A stretch of 64,000 nt of DNA from Terrabacter sp040702505 (GTDB lineage Bacteria; Actinomycetota; Actinomycetes; Actinomycetales; Dermatophilaceae): NCBI RefSeq assembly GCF_040702505.1, contig NZ_JBFBLC010000001.1, positions 1,054,001 to 1,118,000 of the forward strand, given 5' to 3'. Each line of letters opens with the position of its first letter. The stretch's first letter is position 1. A program made the position numbers and the translations under genes. The notes beneath the pieces are model-generated. The model worked only from the letters and a program-made list of their open reading frames with translations. It did no database searches and had not been told where the DNA came from. This document shows, one piece after another, positions 50,867-60,137 of the stretch.

Positions 50867-52495
50867 ATGCCCCAGCAGCCTGCACTGCTTCCCACGTCTG
50901 ACCAGCCGGCGCGCGAGCTGTCGCGTCGCTCGATCCTCAAGCTCGCCTCGCTGGCCGGCGCCGGAGCTCTCTTCGCTCCCGCGCTCGCCGCCTGCGCCGG
51001 GCCGAAGGCCGCCAACACCGCGAGCACGGCCGGAGCCGGTGCTGCTGGGGGCACGTTGAACATCGTGCTCAACCGCAACCTGGTGAGCCTCGACAACAAG
51101 CTCAACCAGTACGACGCGGCCGTCACCGTCCAGCGCGCGGTGCGCGAGGCCCTGACGAAGATCGGCGACGACCTCAAGCCCCAGCTCGTCCTCGCCAAGT
51201 CGTTCGAGCAGACCAAGCCGACCGAGTGGACCGTCAAGCTGCGCGACGACATCCACTACTCCGACAAGTCGCCGGTCACGGTCGACGACGTCGAGACGGC
51301 CCTCAAGCTCTACTTCCAGGTGCCGGCCGGCTACGTCGCCTCGCAGTTCCCCGAGCAACCCACCTTCACGAAGGTCGACGACCGCACTTTCACCCTGACG
51401 ACCAAGGTGCCCGTCGTCACCCTCAACTCGCTGATGTCCAACATCCTCATCACCCCGGCCAAGGACAACAAGGCCGAGGAGCTGAGCAACGGCCTGGGCA
51501 CGGGGCCCTTCGTCATCGCGAGTGCCGACACCGGCACCGGCACGTACAAGCTGACCCGCAACGACAACTACTGGGGCGAGAAGGCCAAGCTCGACACGGT
51601 CAACGTCTCCTACCAGGAGGAGGAGGGCGCTCGCGTCATCGCGATCACCTCCGGCCAGGCCGACGTCATCGACACGATCACCCCGGAGTCGGCGGCCTCG
51701 CTCAAGACCAACAACGACATCGACGTCATCGAGACGCCCGGCACGCGCCTGATCCACCTCTTCTACAACTTCCGCAAGCCCAAGGGGCACCCGCTCGCCA
51801 ACCCCAAGGTGCGCGAGGCCCTCACGTACGCGATCGACCACGACTCGCTCATCAAGGCACTGATGAACAACCAGGTGACCTCGGCCGAGGGTGTCGTGCC
51901 CAAGACCCTTGCCGGCTACGTCAAGACCGGCGAGTACACCTACGACCCGGCCAAGGCCAAGCAGATGCTCGCCGACAACGGCGGCAGCGGCCTGAAGCTC
52001 ACCTTCATCTGGGAGGACTCCGAGTTCGCCGGAGCGTCCCGGGTGCTCGAGGCCATCAGCCAGATGCTCGCGGCCGTGGGTGTGACCGCCACGCTGAAGA
52101 TGATCCCCAAGGGCGGCGACATCAACGCCTGGCGTCGTGGCGAGTCCGGCGACTGGGACGTGCTGGCCAACGGCTACGGCAACCAGACGGGCCTGGCCCT
52201 GACCAACCTCGTGGGGCAGTACGGCGGCACCGCCGCGAAGGAGAAGACGCGCGACACCTACCAGGGATTCGTCTTCCCCGAGATCTCCACGCTCCTCGAC
52301 CAGGCCGGCGCCGAGGCCGACGAGACCAAGCGCGACGAGCTGCTCAAGCAGGCCCAGGAGAAGATCTGGGCGCTGTGGCCGGCCATGTGGGCCTGGACGC
52401 CCAACAACGTCCTCGCCAAGCGCAAGCGGGTGCAGGGGCTCAAGCTGCGCGCGATCAACTCCTACGACCTCGGCTCCGTGACGGTCTCGGCCTGA
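50867..52495 (+). CDS. ABC transporter solute-binding lipoprotein (SBP family 5)
   Basis: A 542-residue lipoprotein. A Tat-type signal (LSRRSILKLASLAGAGALF, RR at ~20-21) ends in a lipobox LAAC with Cys43. The mature part is a family-5 binding protein (DDIHYSDKSPVTVDDVETAL; FVIASADTGTGTYKLTRNDN). Such proteins bind peptides, oligosaccharides or nickel complexes; the ligand here is probably the substrate of the locus. It starts the rightward operon; the permease gene follows after 55 bp. Confidence 0.9.
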   Translation: MPQQPALLPTSDQPARELSRRSILKLASLAGAGALFAPALAACAGPKAANTASTAGAGAAGGTLNIVLNRNLVSLDNKLNQYDAAVTVQRAVREALTKIGDDLKPQLVLAKSFEQTKPTEWTVKLRDDIHYSDKSPVTVDDVETALKLYFQVPAGYVASQFPEQPTFTKVDDRTFTLTTKVPVVTLNSLMSNILITPAKDNKAEELSNGLGTGPFVIASADTGTGTYKLTRNDNYWGEKAKLDTVNVSYQEEEGARVIAITSGQADVIDTITPESAASLKTNNDIDVIETPGTRLIHLFYNFRKPKGHPLANPKVREALTYAIDHDSLIKALMNNQVTSAEGVVPKTLAGYVKTGEYTYDPAKAKQMLADNGGSGLKLTFIWEDSEFAGASRVLEAISQMLAAVGVTATLKMIPKGGDINAWRRGESGDWDVLANGYGNQTGLALTNLVGQYGGTAAKEKTRDTYQGFVFPEISTLLDQAGAEADETKRDELLKQAQEKIWALWPAMWAWTPNNVLAKRKRVQGLKLRAINSYDLGSVTVSA

Positions 52496-52550
52496 GCGGG
52501 TCGCCGCACCCCGGCACCATCCGGCATCCCCGGCATTCCAAGGTGATCCC

Positions 52551-53483
52551 ATGTTGAAGTACGTCCTCAAGCGCATCGCGCAGACCGTGCTCACCGCGTT
52601 CCTCGCGACCGCGACGGTCTTCGTCCTGCTGCGGATGGCCCCGGGCGACCCGGCCGCGAACTATGCGCCCCCGAACCCCACGTCGGCGCAGCTCGAGGCC
52701 ATCCGTCAGCAGTTCGGGCTCGACAAGTCGATCCCCGTGCAGTTCCTCGTCTTCCTGCAGCACCTCTTCCAGGGCGACGTCGGCACCTCGTTCTTCTTCA
52801 AGCGCCCCGCCCTCGAGGTGGTCATGGAGCGCCTGCCCTACACCATCACGCTGGCCGTGGCGGCGATCGTCGTCACGGCGGTCGTGGCCATCCCGCTCGG
52901 CGTGTGGATGGCCCGTCGGGCCGACACGGCCAAGGAGCTGGGGGCCAACATCGGCACCATCGCCGGGCAGTCGATGCCGGACTTCTGGATCGGCTTCGTG
53001 CTGCTCATGCTCTTCGCGGTGCAGCTTCGGTGGTTCCAGCCGTCCGGTTTCACCTCGATGGCATCCATCGTCCTGCCGACCGTGACGATCGCCATCCTGC
53101 AGATCGCCCTCATCTCCCGGCTCGTGCGCCGCGAGATGGTCGTCAACCTCGCTGCCCCCTACCTCACGGTCGCCAGGTCACGCGGCATCTCGGAGCGTGC
53201 GCTCACCTGGCGGTATGCGTTCGGCAACTCGGCCATCCCGGTCGTGACGGCGCTCGGCACCCGTTTCGCGGCCATGCTCAACGGCGTCGTCATCGTCGAG
53301 GTCGTCTTCGGCTGGCCCGGGGTCGGGGAGCTGGTCGTCAACGCACTCAAGCAACGCGACTTCCCGCTCATCCAGGCCACGGTCCTCGTGACGGTCGTGC
53401 TGGCGCTCGTCGTCCAGCTCCTCGTCGACCTGCTCTACCCGCTCATGGACCCGCGCGTCCGACTCGGAGAGGCCAGCGCATGA
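52551..53483 (+). CDS. ABC transporter permease (DppB type)
   Basis: A 310-residue permease with six helices, first VLTAFLATATVFVLLRMAPG, and the EAA loop (TVARSRGISERALTWRYAFG). The DppB/OppB family signature continues as LVDLLYPLMDPRVRLGE at the end. It forms the pore with the DppC-type permease that overlaps it by four bases. Confidence 0.93.
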   Translation: MLKYVLKRIAQTVLTAFLATATVFVLLRMAPGDPAANYAPPNPTSAQLEAIRQQFGLDKSIPVQFLVFLQHLFQGDVGTSFFFKRPALEVVMERLPYTITLAVAAIVVTAVVAIPLGVWMARRADTAKELGANIGTIAGQSMPDFWIGFVLLMLFAVQLRWFQPSGFTSMASIVLPTVTIAILQIALISRLVRREMVVNLAAPYLTVARSRGISERALTWRYAFGNSAIPVVTALGTRFAAMLNGVVIVEVVFGWPGVGELVVNALKQRDFPLIQATVLVTVVLALVVQLLVDLLYPLMDPRVRLGEASA

Positions 53484-54433
53484 CCACCTCGACGAACCTG
53501 CCCGGTCACCCCCAGGCGCCGGCCCTGCACGAGGTCCCCGGCTCGATTCTCGGGCGTGACTCGGTCGTCACCAAGGTGCTGCTGCGCCGCTCGGCCGCGG
53601 CCAGACGTGCTCGCTACAGCACGATCAAGATCTGGGTCGGCGCGATCTGCGCCGGAGTCGTGGTCATCCCGGTGGCGCTCGCGCAGCTCCTGCCGCTGCC
53701 CGACCCGATCGTGGGCCGGCTGGCGGATTCCTCACTGCCACCGTTCAGCGCCGGCCACCTCTTCGGCACCGACCCCAACGGCCGCGACCTGCTGAGCCGC
53801 ATCCTTCACGGCGGCCAGACCTCGCTCGTCATCGGCGTCCTCGCGATCTTCGTCTCCGGGGTCGTGGGCATCGTCGCGGGCGCGGCCGCCGGCTACTTCG
53901 GGGGCTGGGTCGACACCATCGTCTCCCGTCTGCTCGAGGCACAGATGTCGCTGCCGCTGCTGCTCATGCTGCTGCTGGTCGTCGCGCTCTTCGGCCCGTC
54001 GATTCCCGTCATCACCCTGGTGATCGCCTTCGCCCAGTGGCCCGAGCCCGCTCGCATCACGCGCGCCTTGGTGCTCGTGGAGCGGGAGAAGCCCTACGTC
54101 GCCGCCGCGCGGGTGCTCGGGCTGCACCGCATCTCGATCATCACCCGGCACCTCATCCCCAACATCCTCCAGCAGGTCCTCGTCGTCGTCCTGCTGCTGC
54201 TGGCCCAGGCGGTGCTGCTCGAGAGCGCGCTGTCGTTCCTGGGCGCCGGCGTGCAGCGGCCCTACCCGACCTGGGGCGGCATCATCTCCGACGGCCGTGA
54301 GCTCTTCGTCACCGGCAAGTGGTGGCTCGTCACGATCCCGGGCATCGTCATTGCCCTGCTCGTCGTCGGGGTCAACCTCGTCGGCGACGGCTTGCGCGAC
54401 CGGGTCCGCCGCACGAAGGGAGACGAGGCATGA
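53480..54433 (+). CDS. ABC transporter permease (DppC type)
   Basis: A 317-residue permease. It has the DppC N-terminal cytosolic part and helix (KIWVGAICAGVVVIPVALAQ), the conserved FGTDPNGRDLLSRILHGGQT, and the EAA loop (YVAAARVLGLHRISIITRHL). ATG 53480 overlaps the previous stop (ATGA). It completes the membrane channel with the DppB-type protein. Confidence 0.93.
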   Translation: MTTSTNLPGHPQAPALHEVPGSILGRDSVVTKVLLRRSAAARRARYSTIKIWVGAICAGVVVIPVALAQLLPLPDPIVGRLADSSLPPFSAGHLFGTDPNGRDLLSRILHGGQTSLVIGVLAIFVSGVVGIVAGAAAGYFGGWVDTIVSRLLEAQMSLPLLLMLLLVVALFGPSIPVITLVIAFAQWPEPARITRALVLVEREKPYVAAARVLGLHRISIITRHLIPNILQQVLVVVLLLLAQAVLLESALSFLGAGVQRPYPTWGGIISDGRELFVTGKWWLVTIPGIVIALLVVGVNLVGDGLRDRVRRTKGDEA

Positions 54434-55353
54434 GCGTCCTCGAGGTCAAGGACCTGCAGGTCGAGCTGATGACCGGCTCGAGCGTCGTCCGCGCCGTCGA
54501 CGGGGTCAGCTTCCACATCGACGAGGGCGAGACCGTCACGATCATCGGTGAGTCGGGCTCGGGCAAGTCCACCACGGCAATGGCGATCCTGCGCCTGCTG
54601 CCCGACGACCTCGCCGTCGTCTCCGGTGAGGCGCGCATCCAGGGCCAGGACGTCACCGGCAGCCGCAAGGTCATCAACTCGCTGCGTGGACGCACCGTTG
54701 CCCTCATCCCGCAGGACCCGATGACGGCTCTCAACCCCATCCGCACCGTCGGCCGGCAGATGACCGAGGCGGTCCGGGTCAAGTACCCGAAGATGGGCAA
54801 GGCAGAGGCCAGGGCCCGCGCGCTCGCGCTCATGGAGCAGGTGCACATCCGCAACCCCGAGAAGCAGTTCGGCGCCTACCCGCACCAGCTCTCCGGCGGC
54901 ATGCTCCAGCGCGTGCTCATCGCGATGGCGGTCTCCACCGATGCAGACCTCATCGTCGCGGACGAGCCGACCAGCGCGCTCGACGTCACGGTGCAGGCCG
55001 GCATCCTCGACCTGCTCCTCGAGCTGCAGGAGCGCACCGGCATCGCCCTGCTGCTCATCACCCACGACCTCGGTGTCGCGCGCCTGATGAGCGACCGCAT
55101 CCACGTCATGAAGTCCGGCACCTTCGTCGAGGGCGGCCCGGTGACCGACGTCGTCGACAACCCGCAGCACCCCTACACGCAGAAGCTGCTGGGGGCCATT
55201 CCGGAGCTCGGCCCCTGGGACGACCCCGCGCTCTCGGTGGGCCAGGCGCCGTATGCCGTCACGGACGTCCCCGCCCACCCCGCGGGCGCCGCCTCAGCCG
55301 GGCACACGGCATACGGCGCCCCGAAGCTCGTGAAGGAGGCCAGCCATGGCTGA
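54430..55353 (+). CDS. ABC transporter ATPase (DppD type)
   Basis: A 307-residue ATPase with Walker A GESGSGKST (~res 40), Q-loop, signature LSGGMLQRVLIAMA, Walker B LIVADEPTSALDV and the C-terminal oligopeptide-family extension (PYTQKLLGAIPEL). ATG 54430 overlaps the permease stop by four bases. The last ~35 residues are Ala/Gly/Pro-rich. Confidence 0.93.
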   Translation: MSVLEVKDLQVELMTGSSVVRAVDGVSFHIDEGETVTIIGESGSGKSTTAMAILRLLPDDLAVVSGEARIQGQDVTGSRKVINSLRGRTVALIPQDPMTALNPIRTVGRQMTEAVRVKYPKMGKAEARARALALMEQVHIRNPEKQFGAYPHQLSGGMLQRVLIAMAVSTDADLIVADEPTSALDVTVQAGILDLLLELQERTGIALLLITHDLGVARLMSDRIHVMKSGTFVEGGPVTDVVDNPQHPYTQKLLGAIPELGPWDDPALSVGQAPYAVTDVPAHPAGAASAGHTAYGAPKLVKEASHG

Positions 55354-56194
55354 GGACCTGCTGACCGTTCGCAACCTCGTCGTCGAGTACGGCAGCGGCA
55401 AGGACGTCTTCCGCGCCGTCGACGACGTGTCGTTCACCGTCCCGCGCGGCGGCACCCTGGCCATCGTGGGGGAGTCCGGCTGCGGCAAGTCGACGATCGC
55501 CAAGGCGCTCGTGCGCCTGCTCAAGCCCACCTCGGGAGTCGTCGACCTCGACGGCACCGACCTCGCCGCGCTCTCCGAGAAGCAGCTACGCCCCCTGCGG
55601 CACCGCGTGCAGATGGTGTTCCAGGACCCCTACGGCTCGCTCGACCCGCACCTGACGGCCCAGGAGATCGTCGCCGAGCCGGTCAGGGCCCGAGGCGAGA
55701 AGTCGCGGAAGGTCCAGCGGGACAAGGCCGCCGAGCTGATCGACCGCGTCGGGCTGCCCCGCACGGCCCTGGCGCGCAAGCCCCCGGAGTTCTCCGGCGG
55801 CCAGCGCCAGCGCATCGGCATCGCCCGGGCGCTCGCCTCGGGTCCCGAGCTGCTGGTCTGCGACGAGGCGACCAGTGCCCTGGACGTGTCCGTGCAGGCC
55901 CAGGTGCTCGAGCTGCTCGCCGACATCCAGCGCGAGACGGGCCTGACCTACCTCTTCATCTCCCACAACCTCGGCGTCGTGCGCGCCATCTCGCAGGACA
56001 CCATCGTCATGCGGGCCGGGCGCATCGTCGAGGGTGGTCGCACCGACGACCTGCTCTCGCGGCCGCAGGAGGAGTACACCCAGCGCCTGCGCCGGTCGGC
56101 CCTCGAGCCGGCCCTCATGACCGGCATCAAGCCGCGACACCTCATCCGACACATCGCCGCCTCTCGCGCGGCGGAGACCGAGAAGGCCTCATGA
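55346..56194 (+). CDS. ABC transporter ATPase (DppF type)
   Basis: A 282-residue ATPase with Walker A GESGCGKST, signature FSGGQRQRIGIARAL, Walker B LLVCDEATSALDV and H-loop. It is the second motor subunit of the importer, overlapping the first by eight bases and the aldo/keto reductase by four. Confidence 0.93.
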   Translation: MAEDLLTVRNLVVEYGSGKDVFRAVDDVSFTVPRGGTLAIVGESGCGKSTIAKALVRLLKPTSGVVDLDGTDLAALSEKQLRPLRHRVQMVFQDPYGSLDPHLTAQEIVAEPVRARGEKSRKVQRDKAAELIDRVGLPRTALARKPPEFSGGQRQRIGIARALASGPELLVCDEATSALDVSVQAQVLELLADIQRETGLTYLFISHNLGVVRAISQDTIVMRAGRIVEGGRTDDLLSRPQEEYTQRLRRSALEPALMTGIKPRHLIRHIAASRAAETEKAS

Positions 56195-57183
56195 CCACGC
56201 CCGCCCTACCGACCATCGACCTGCCGGGCCTGGGCCGGCCGCTCCCGCGACTGGTGCTCGGCACCATGACCTTCGGCGACACCGTCGACCTCGACACCGC
56301 CCGCACGATGGTCGACACCGCGCTCGACGCCGGCATCACCTCCATCGACACGGCCAACGGGTATGCCGGTGGGCGCAGCGAGGAGATGCTCGCCGAGATC
56401 CTGGCGGGGCGCCGTGACGCGGCCACGATCGCGACCAAGGCGGGCATCTATCCCGGTGACGCGGGTGGCGCGCCCCTGCTCTCGGCCGCCGGCCTGCGGT
56501 CCTCGCTCGAGGCGAGCCTCCGCCGGCTGCGCACCGACTTCGTCGACGTGTACTACCTGCACCAGCCCGACCGGTCGGTCCCGATCGACGAGACCGTCGC
56601 CGCCCTGGGCGACTTCGTCAAGGAGGGCAAGGTCCGAGCGATCGGCGTCTCCAACTACTCCGCCTGGCAGATCGGTGACGTCTTCGCCGCCTGCGACGCC
56701 ATCGGCACGCCGCGGCCGGTCCTCGCGCAGCAGCTCTACAACCTCGTCGCCCGCCGCATCGAGGCCGAGTACGCCGAGTTCGCGACGACCAAGGGCCTGG
56801 CCACGATCGTCTACAACCCGCTCGGCGGCGGCCTGCTGAGCGGGCGCCACTCCTTCACGGAGTCGCCGGGCGAGGGCCGCTTCGGCTCGTCGGCGCTCGC
56901 CACCATGTACAAGGACCGCTACTGGAACGCCGAGACGTTCGCGGTCATCGAGGCGCTCGGCGATATCGCGTCCGAGGCCGGCATCACCCTCCCCGAGCTG
57001 TCGCTGCGCTGGCTGCTGAGCAAGCCGGTCGTATCGGCGGTGCTGCTCGGGGGTTCCAAACCGTCCCAGCTGGAGGCCAACATCACTGCTGCACAAGCCG
57101 GTCCGCTCCCCGACGACGTCCTCGCCGCGTGCGACGAGGCAGGGGCCCCGCTGCTCGGCTCGATGCCGGGGTACAACCGATGA
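56191..57183 (+). CDS. Aldo/keto reductase
   Basis: A 330-residue NADPH-dependent oxidoreductase of the AKR fold: LGTMTFGDTVDLDTART, catalytic Tyr in IDTANGYAGGRSEEML, DVYYLHQPD (Lys/His region), IGVSNYSAWQ. The nicotinamide-binding LGGSKPSQLEANI is at the C-terminus. It is coupled to the transporter genes and to the aldolase gene, so it acts on the imported sugar or one of its aldehyde/ketone products. Confidence 0.9.
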   Translation: MTTPALPTIDLPGLGRPLPRLVLGTMTFGDTVDLDTARTMVDTALDAGITSIDTANGYAGGRSEEMLAEILAGRRDAATIATKAGIYPGDAGGAPLLSAAGLRSSLEASLRRLRTDFVDVYYLHQPDRSVPIDETVAALGDFVKEGKVRAIGVSNYSAWQIGDVFAACDAIGTPRPVLAQQLYNLVARRIEAEYAEFATTKGLATIVYNPLGGGLLSGRHSFTESPGEGRFGSSALATMYKDRYWNAETFAVIEALGDIASEAGITLPELSLRWLLSKPVVSAVLLGGSKPSQLEANITAAQAGPLPDDVLAACDEAGAPLLGSMPGYNR

Positions 57184-57995
57184 GCCCCGCGAACGAGGGC
57201 GGACAGACCGCGATGGAGCGCAGCCGCGAGCGCGTGCTCGACTACGCCCGGCGCGTGCGGGCCCGCGAGACCATCCTCGGCTACTGGGTCATCATCGACT
57301 CGCCCGTCTCGACCGAGCGGCTGGCGAGGGTCGGCTACGACTACGTCTGCTTCGACGCCCAGCACGGGCTCCTCGACTACAAGGGCATCCTCGCCGGCAT
57401 GCAGGCCATCGACGCCGGAGGCGAGTCTGTCGGGATGGTCCGCGTCGGCGGCAACGAGCCCTTCCTCATCGGGCAGGCCCTCGACGCCGGAGCCGCCGGC
57501 ATCATCGTGCCGCTCGTCAACACCGCCGAGGACGCCGCCCGCGCGGTCTCGTACGCCAAGTACGGTCCCGAGGGCATCCGCTCGTACGGCCCGATGAGGT
57601 CCCAGCTGCGGATCGGGCCCAACCCGGCCGACGCCAACGCGGCCACGGTGGTCCTCGCGATGATCGAGACGCCCCAGGGTCTCGAGAACGTCGAGGCCAT
57701 CGCGGCGACGCCCGGGATCGACGGTCTCTACATCGGCCCGTCGGACCTGCGGCTCGCCGTAGGTGGCGCGACGTCGACCGACCCTGCCGTCGACGACGCC
57801 TTCGAGGCCGCCGTCGAGCGCATCCTGGCGGCAGCCGAGGCGGCAGGCATCGCCGCCGGGTTCCACACTCCCAGTGGCGAGGTCGCCGCGGAGCGCCTCG
57901 GACAGGGCTTCACCCTGGCCACGGTCTCGTCGGACCTCGTCCACCTCGAGCAGGCGGCCTCGGCCCACTTCAGGGCGGCACGGGGAGCGTCATGA
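57180..57995 (+). CDS. HpcH/HpaI-family aldolase
   Basis: A 271-residue class II aldolase of the HpaI group. It has an acid-base His in CFDAQHGLLDY, an Arg in MVRVGGNEP, the metal ligand Glu in AMIETPQGLENVEAI and Asp in IGPSDLRLAVGG. Such enzymes cleave 2-keto-3-deoxy acids to pyruvate and an aldehyde. ATG 57180 overlaps the reductase stop (ATGA). Position between reductase and sialidase-like genes suggests retro-aldol cleavage of a keto-sugar-acid intermediate. Confidence 0.9.
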   Translation: MSPANEGGQTAMERSRERVLDYARRVRARETILGYWVIIDSPVSTERLARVGYDYVCFDAQHGLLDYKGILAGMQAIDAGGESVGMVRVGGNEPFLIGQALDAGAAGIIVPLVNTAEDAARAVSYAKYGPEGIRSYGPMRSQLRIGPNPADANAATVVLAMIETPQGLENVEAIAATPGIDGLYIGPSDLRLAVGGATSTDPAVDDAFEAAVERILAAAEAAGIAAGFHTPSGEVAAERLGQGFTLATVSSDLVHLEQAASAHFRAARGAS

Positions 57996-59248
57996 CCGTC
58001 GCCGGGTCGACGCAGGCGCTCCCGACCGACGGCGTCCCGCGCCCGCGCGAGGGAGGCGGCCGCACGGCATACCTCCCCACCCCGACGGTGCAGTGCCACG
58101 CGGCCAACCTCGCGTGGCTGCCGAACGGCGACCTCGCGTGCGTGTGGTTCGGCGGCACCCAGGAGGGCGTCAGCGACATCACCGCCTACCTCAGCCGCAT
58201 GCCGGCCGGCACCGACAGGTGGCTCGACCCTGTGCCCTTGAGCGACGACCCGACCAGGTCGGAGCAGAACCCGGTGCTGTTCACGGCGCCGAGCGGTGAC
58301 GTGTGGCTGCTCTACACCGCCCAGCTCGCCGGCGACCAGGACACCTCCGAGGTGCGCCGCCGGGTCTCCCTGGACGGCGGCGAGACGTGGGAGCCGCCGA
58401 CCGTGCTGCTGCCCGCCACCGAGGTCGGCGGCGTGTTCGTGCGTCAGCCTCCCGTCGCGTTGGCGAGCGGGCGCATCCTGCTGCCGGTGTTCAACTGCGT
58501 CACCGTGCCCGGTGAGAAGTGGGTCGGCAACGAGGACACCTCGAGTGTGTGGTGGAGCGACGACGGCGGCGAGACGTGGTCGGAGTCGCCGGTGCCCGGG
58601 TCGCTCGGCTGCGTCCACATGAACGTCGTCGCCCGACAGGACGGCTCGCTGTGGGCGTGCTTCCGCAGCCGCTGGGCCGATCACGTGTGGGAGACGACGT
58701 CCACCGACGACGGCCTGACGTGGGCGGTGCCGACTCCGACCGCGCTGCCGAACAACAACTCCTCGATCCAGGCTGTCGCGACCGGCGGGGGAGAGGTCAC
58801 GCTCGTGTTCAACCGAAGCTCGGCCCTCGACGCAACCGAGCGTCGTGTCTCGCTCTACGACGAGATCGACGACGAGGGCGTCGTCGAGGGGCTCGAGGGT
58901 CCCGTCGTCGCCGAGCCATCACCCGAAGCCACCGAAGCCACCGAAGCCACCGAGGCTGCGGGGCGCCGGACCGCCTTCTGGGGCGCGCCGCGGGCGCCGA
59001 TGACGCTTGGACTCAGCCCTGACGAAGGCCGGTCCTGGCCGGTGCAGGTCGACCTCGAGAACGGCGACGGCTACTGCATGTCCAACAACTCGCGCGACGG
59101 GCTCAACCGCGAGCTGTCCTACCCGTCGGTGCTGCCAGGCCGCGACGGTGACCTACACATCGCGTACACCTATCACCGCCGGGCCATCAAGCACGTGCAC
59201 CTGCCCGCAGTCGTCGTCGACCGGCTGCGCGCGAGCCACGCCGGGTGA
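57992..59248 (+). CDS. Sialidase-fold (BNR/Asp-box) enzyme, cytosolic
   Basis: A 418-residue six-bladed propeller-type protein with three Asp-boxes: SLDGGETW (~126), SDDGGETW (~189) and STDDGLTW (~236). It has no signal peptide or transmembrane helix, so it is expected in the cytosol, unlike classical secreted sialidases. A low-complexity EATEATEATEA insertion (~res 312-322, nine-base repeats at DNA level) lies in a loop. It overlaps the aldolase and SDR genes by four bases. It may hydrolyse an imported glycoside or be a non-hydrolytic propeller enzyme; the substrate is unknown. Confidence 0.85.
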   Translation: MTVAGSTQALPTDGVPRPREGGGRTAYLPTPTVQCHAANLAWLPNGDLACVWFGGTQEGVSDITAYLSRMPAGTDRWLDPVPLSDDPTRSEQNPVLFTAPSGDVWLLYTAQLAGDQDTSEVRRRVSLDGGETWEPPTVLLPATEVGGVFVRQPPVALASGRILLPVFNCVTVPGEKWVGNEDTSSVWWSDDGGETWSESPVPGSLGCVHMNVVARQDGSLWACFRSRWADHVWETTSTDDGLTWAVPTPTALPNNNSSIQAVATGGGEVTLVFNRSSALDATERRVSLYDEIDDEGVVEGLEGPVVAEPSPEATEATEATEAAGRRTAFWGAPRAPMTLGLSPDEGRSWPVQVDLENGDGYCMSNNSRDGLNRELSYPSVLPGRDGDLHIAYTYHRRAIKHVHLPAVVVDRLRASHAG

Positions 59249-59967
59249 GGGTGACGGCACCCCGGTCTGCCGAGCGAGGGACACGCACCGCGATCGTGAC
59301 CGGAGCCAGCTCGGGCATCGGCCTCGCCGTTGCCGAGGACCTCCTGGGCGCCGGATGGCAGGTGCTCGGGCTGAGCCGCTCACGGGGCGGCCTGCCCGAG
59401 GCGGCGACGTGGGTTGCGTGCGACCTCGCCGACGTCGCCTCGACGACGGAGGCACTCGCCAGCGTCGGACGGACCGCGACCGAGGTCGACGCGATCGTCC
59501 ACGCCGCCGGGCTGCAGTACGCCGGCCGGCTCGGCGAGCTGGACCCAGCCCACGGTGAGCGGATGTGGGCGGTGCACGTCCGCGCCGCCGAGCTGCTCGT
59601 CGGCGGCCTCGTCGAGACACTCGTGGACGGCGGCCGAGTCGTGCTCGTCGGCAGTCGGACCATGAGCGGGGTCCCGGGCAAGAGCCAGTACGCCGCCACC
59701 AAGGCCGCGTTCGCTTCCATGGCTCGAGCGTGGGCGGCCGAGCTCGCACCTCGACGGATCACGGTGAACGTGGTCGCACCGGGCCCGACGCGCACAGCGA
59801 TGCTGGAGGACCCGAACCGGGCCTCGGTGCCGCCCGTCGTCCCGCCGCTCGGCCGTCTCGTCGAGCCCTCGGAGGTGGCGGCGCTGACCCGCTTCCTGCT
59901 CGAGCCCACCGGCGCGATGGTGACGGGCCAGACCCTCGTCATGTGCGGCGGCGCGTCCCTGCCCTGA
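59245..59967 (+). CDS. SDR-family NAD(P)-dependent dehydrogenase
   Basis: A 240-residue short-chain dehydrogenase with cofactor motif VTGASSGIGLAVAEDL, catalytic Ser in VLVGSRT, and YAATK (Tyr/Lys). The C-terminal PTRTAMLEDP and VTGQTLVMCGGA are typical SDR ends. GTG 59245 overlaps the preceding stop. It is the last gene of the rightward operon and is followed by the palindromic terminator at 60013. Confidence 0.9.
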   Translation: MRVTAPRSAERGTRTAIVTGASSGIGLAVAEDLLGAGWQVLGLSRSRGGLPEAATWVACDLADVASTTEALASVGRTATEVDAIVHAAGLQYAGRLGELDPAHGERMWAVHVRAAELLVGGLVETLVDGGRVVLVGSRTMSGVPGKSQYAATKAAFASMARAWAAELAPRRITVNVVAPGPTRTAMLEDPNRASVPPVVPPLGRLVEPSEVAALTRFLLEPTGAMVTGQTLVMCGGASLP

Positions 59968-60012
59968 CCGCGGCAGGGTGCGCCGCGGCTCCTTCGCAGG
60001 TGCGCGGTTCTC

Positions 60013-60044
60013 GCAGAGGTGCGCGGTGCACCGCGCACCTCTGC
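60013..60044. terminator. Bidirectional terminator after the catabolic operon
   Basis: A perfect 32-bp palindrome (60013-60028 with 60029-60044) between the SDR gene (plus) and the thiolase gene (minus). Confidence 0.8.
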
Positions 60045-60045
60045 C

Positions 60046-60121
60046 GCGAGCGCGCACTCCTAGGGCGAACGCGCACTCCTGCGGCCAACGCGTACTGCTG
60101 TGCCGAACGCGTACGTATGCC
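60046..60121. repeat. 19-bp imperfect tandem repeat, four copies
   Basis: Units at 60046, 60065, 60084 and 60103, sharing a CGAACGCG(C/T)ACT core and drifting from left to right. The last unit ends in the CGTATGCC motif. They fill the gap between terminator and thiolase stop. Confidence 0.7.
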
Positions 60122-60137
60122 GTCGGGCCGGCGACGC

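Noticed and set aside
50474..52594. Long minus-strand open frame over the binding-protein gene
   Set aside because: Antisense shadow of a well-supported lipoprotein gene.
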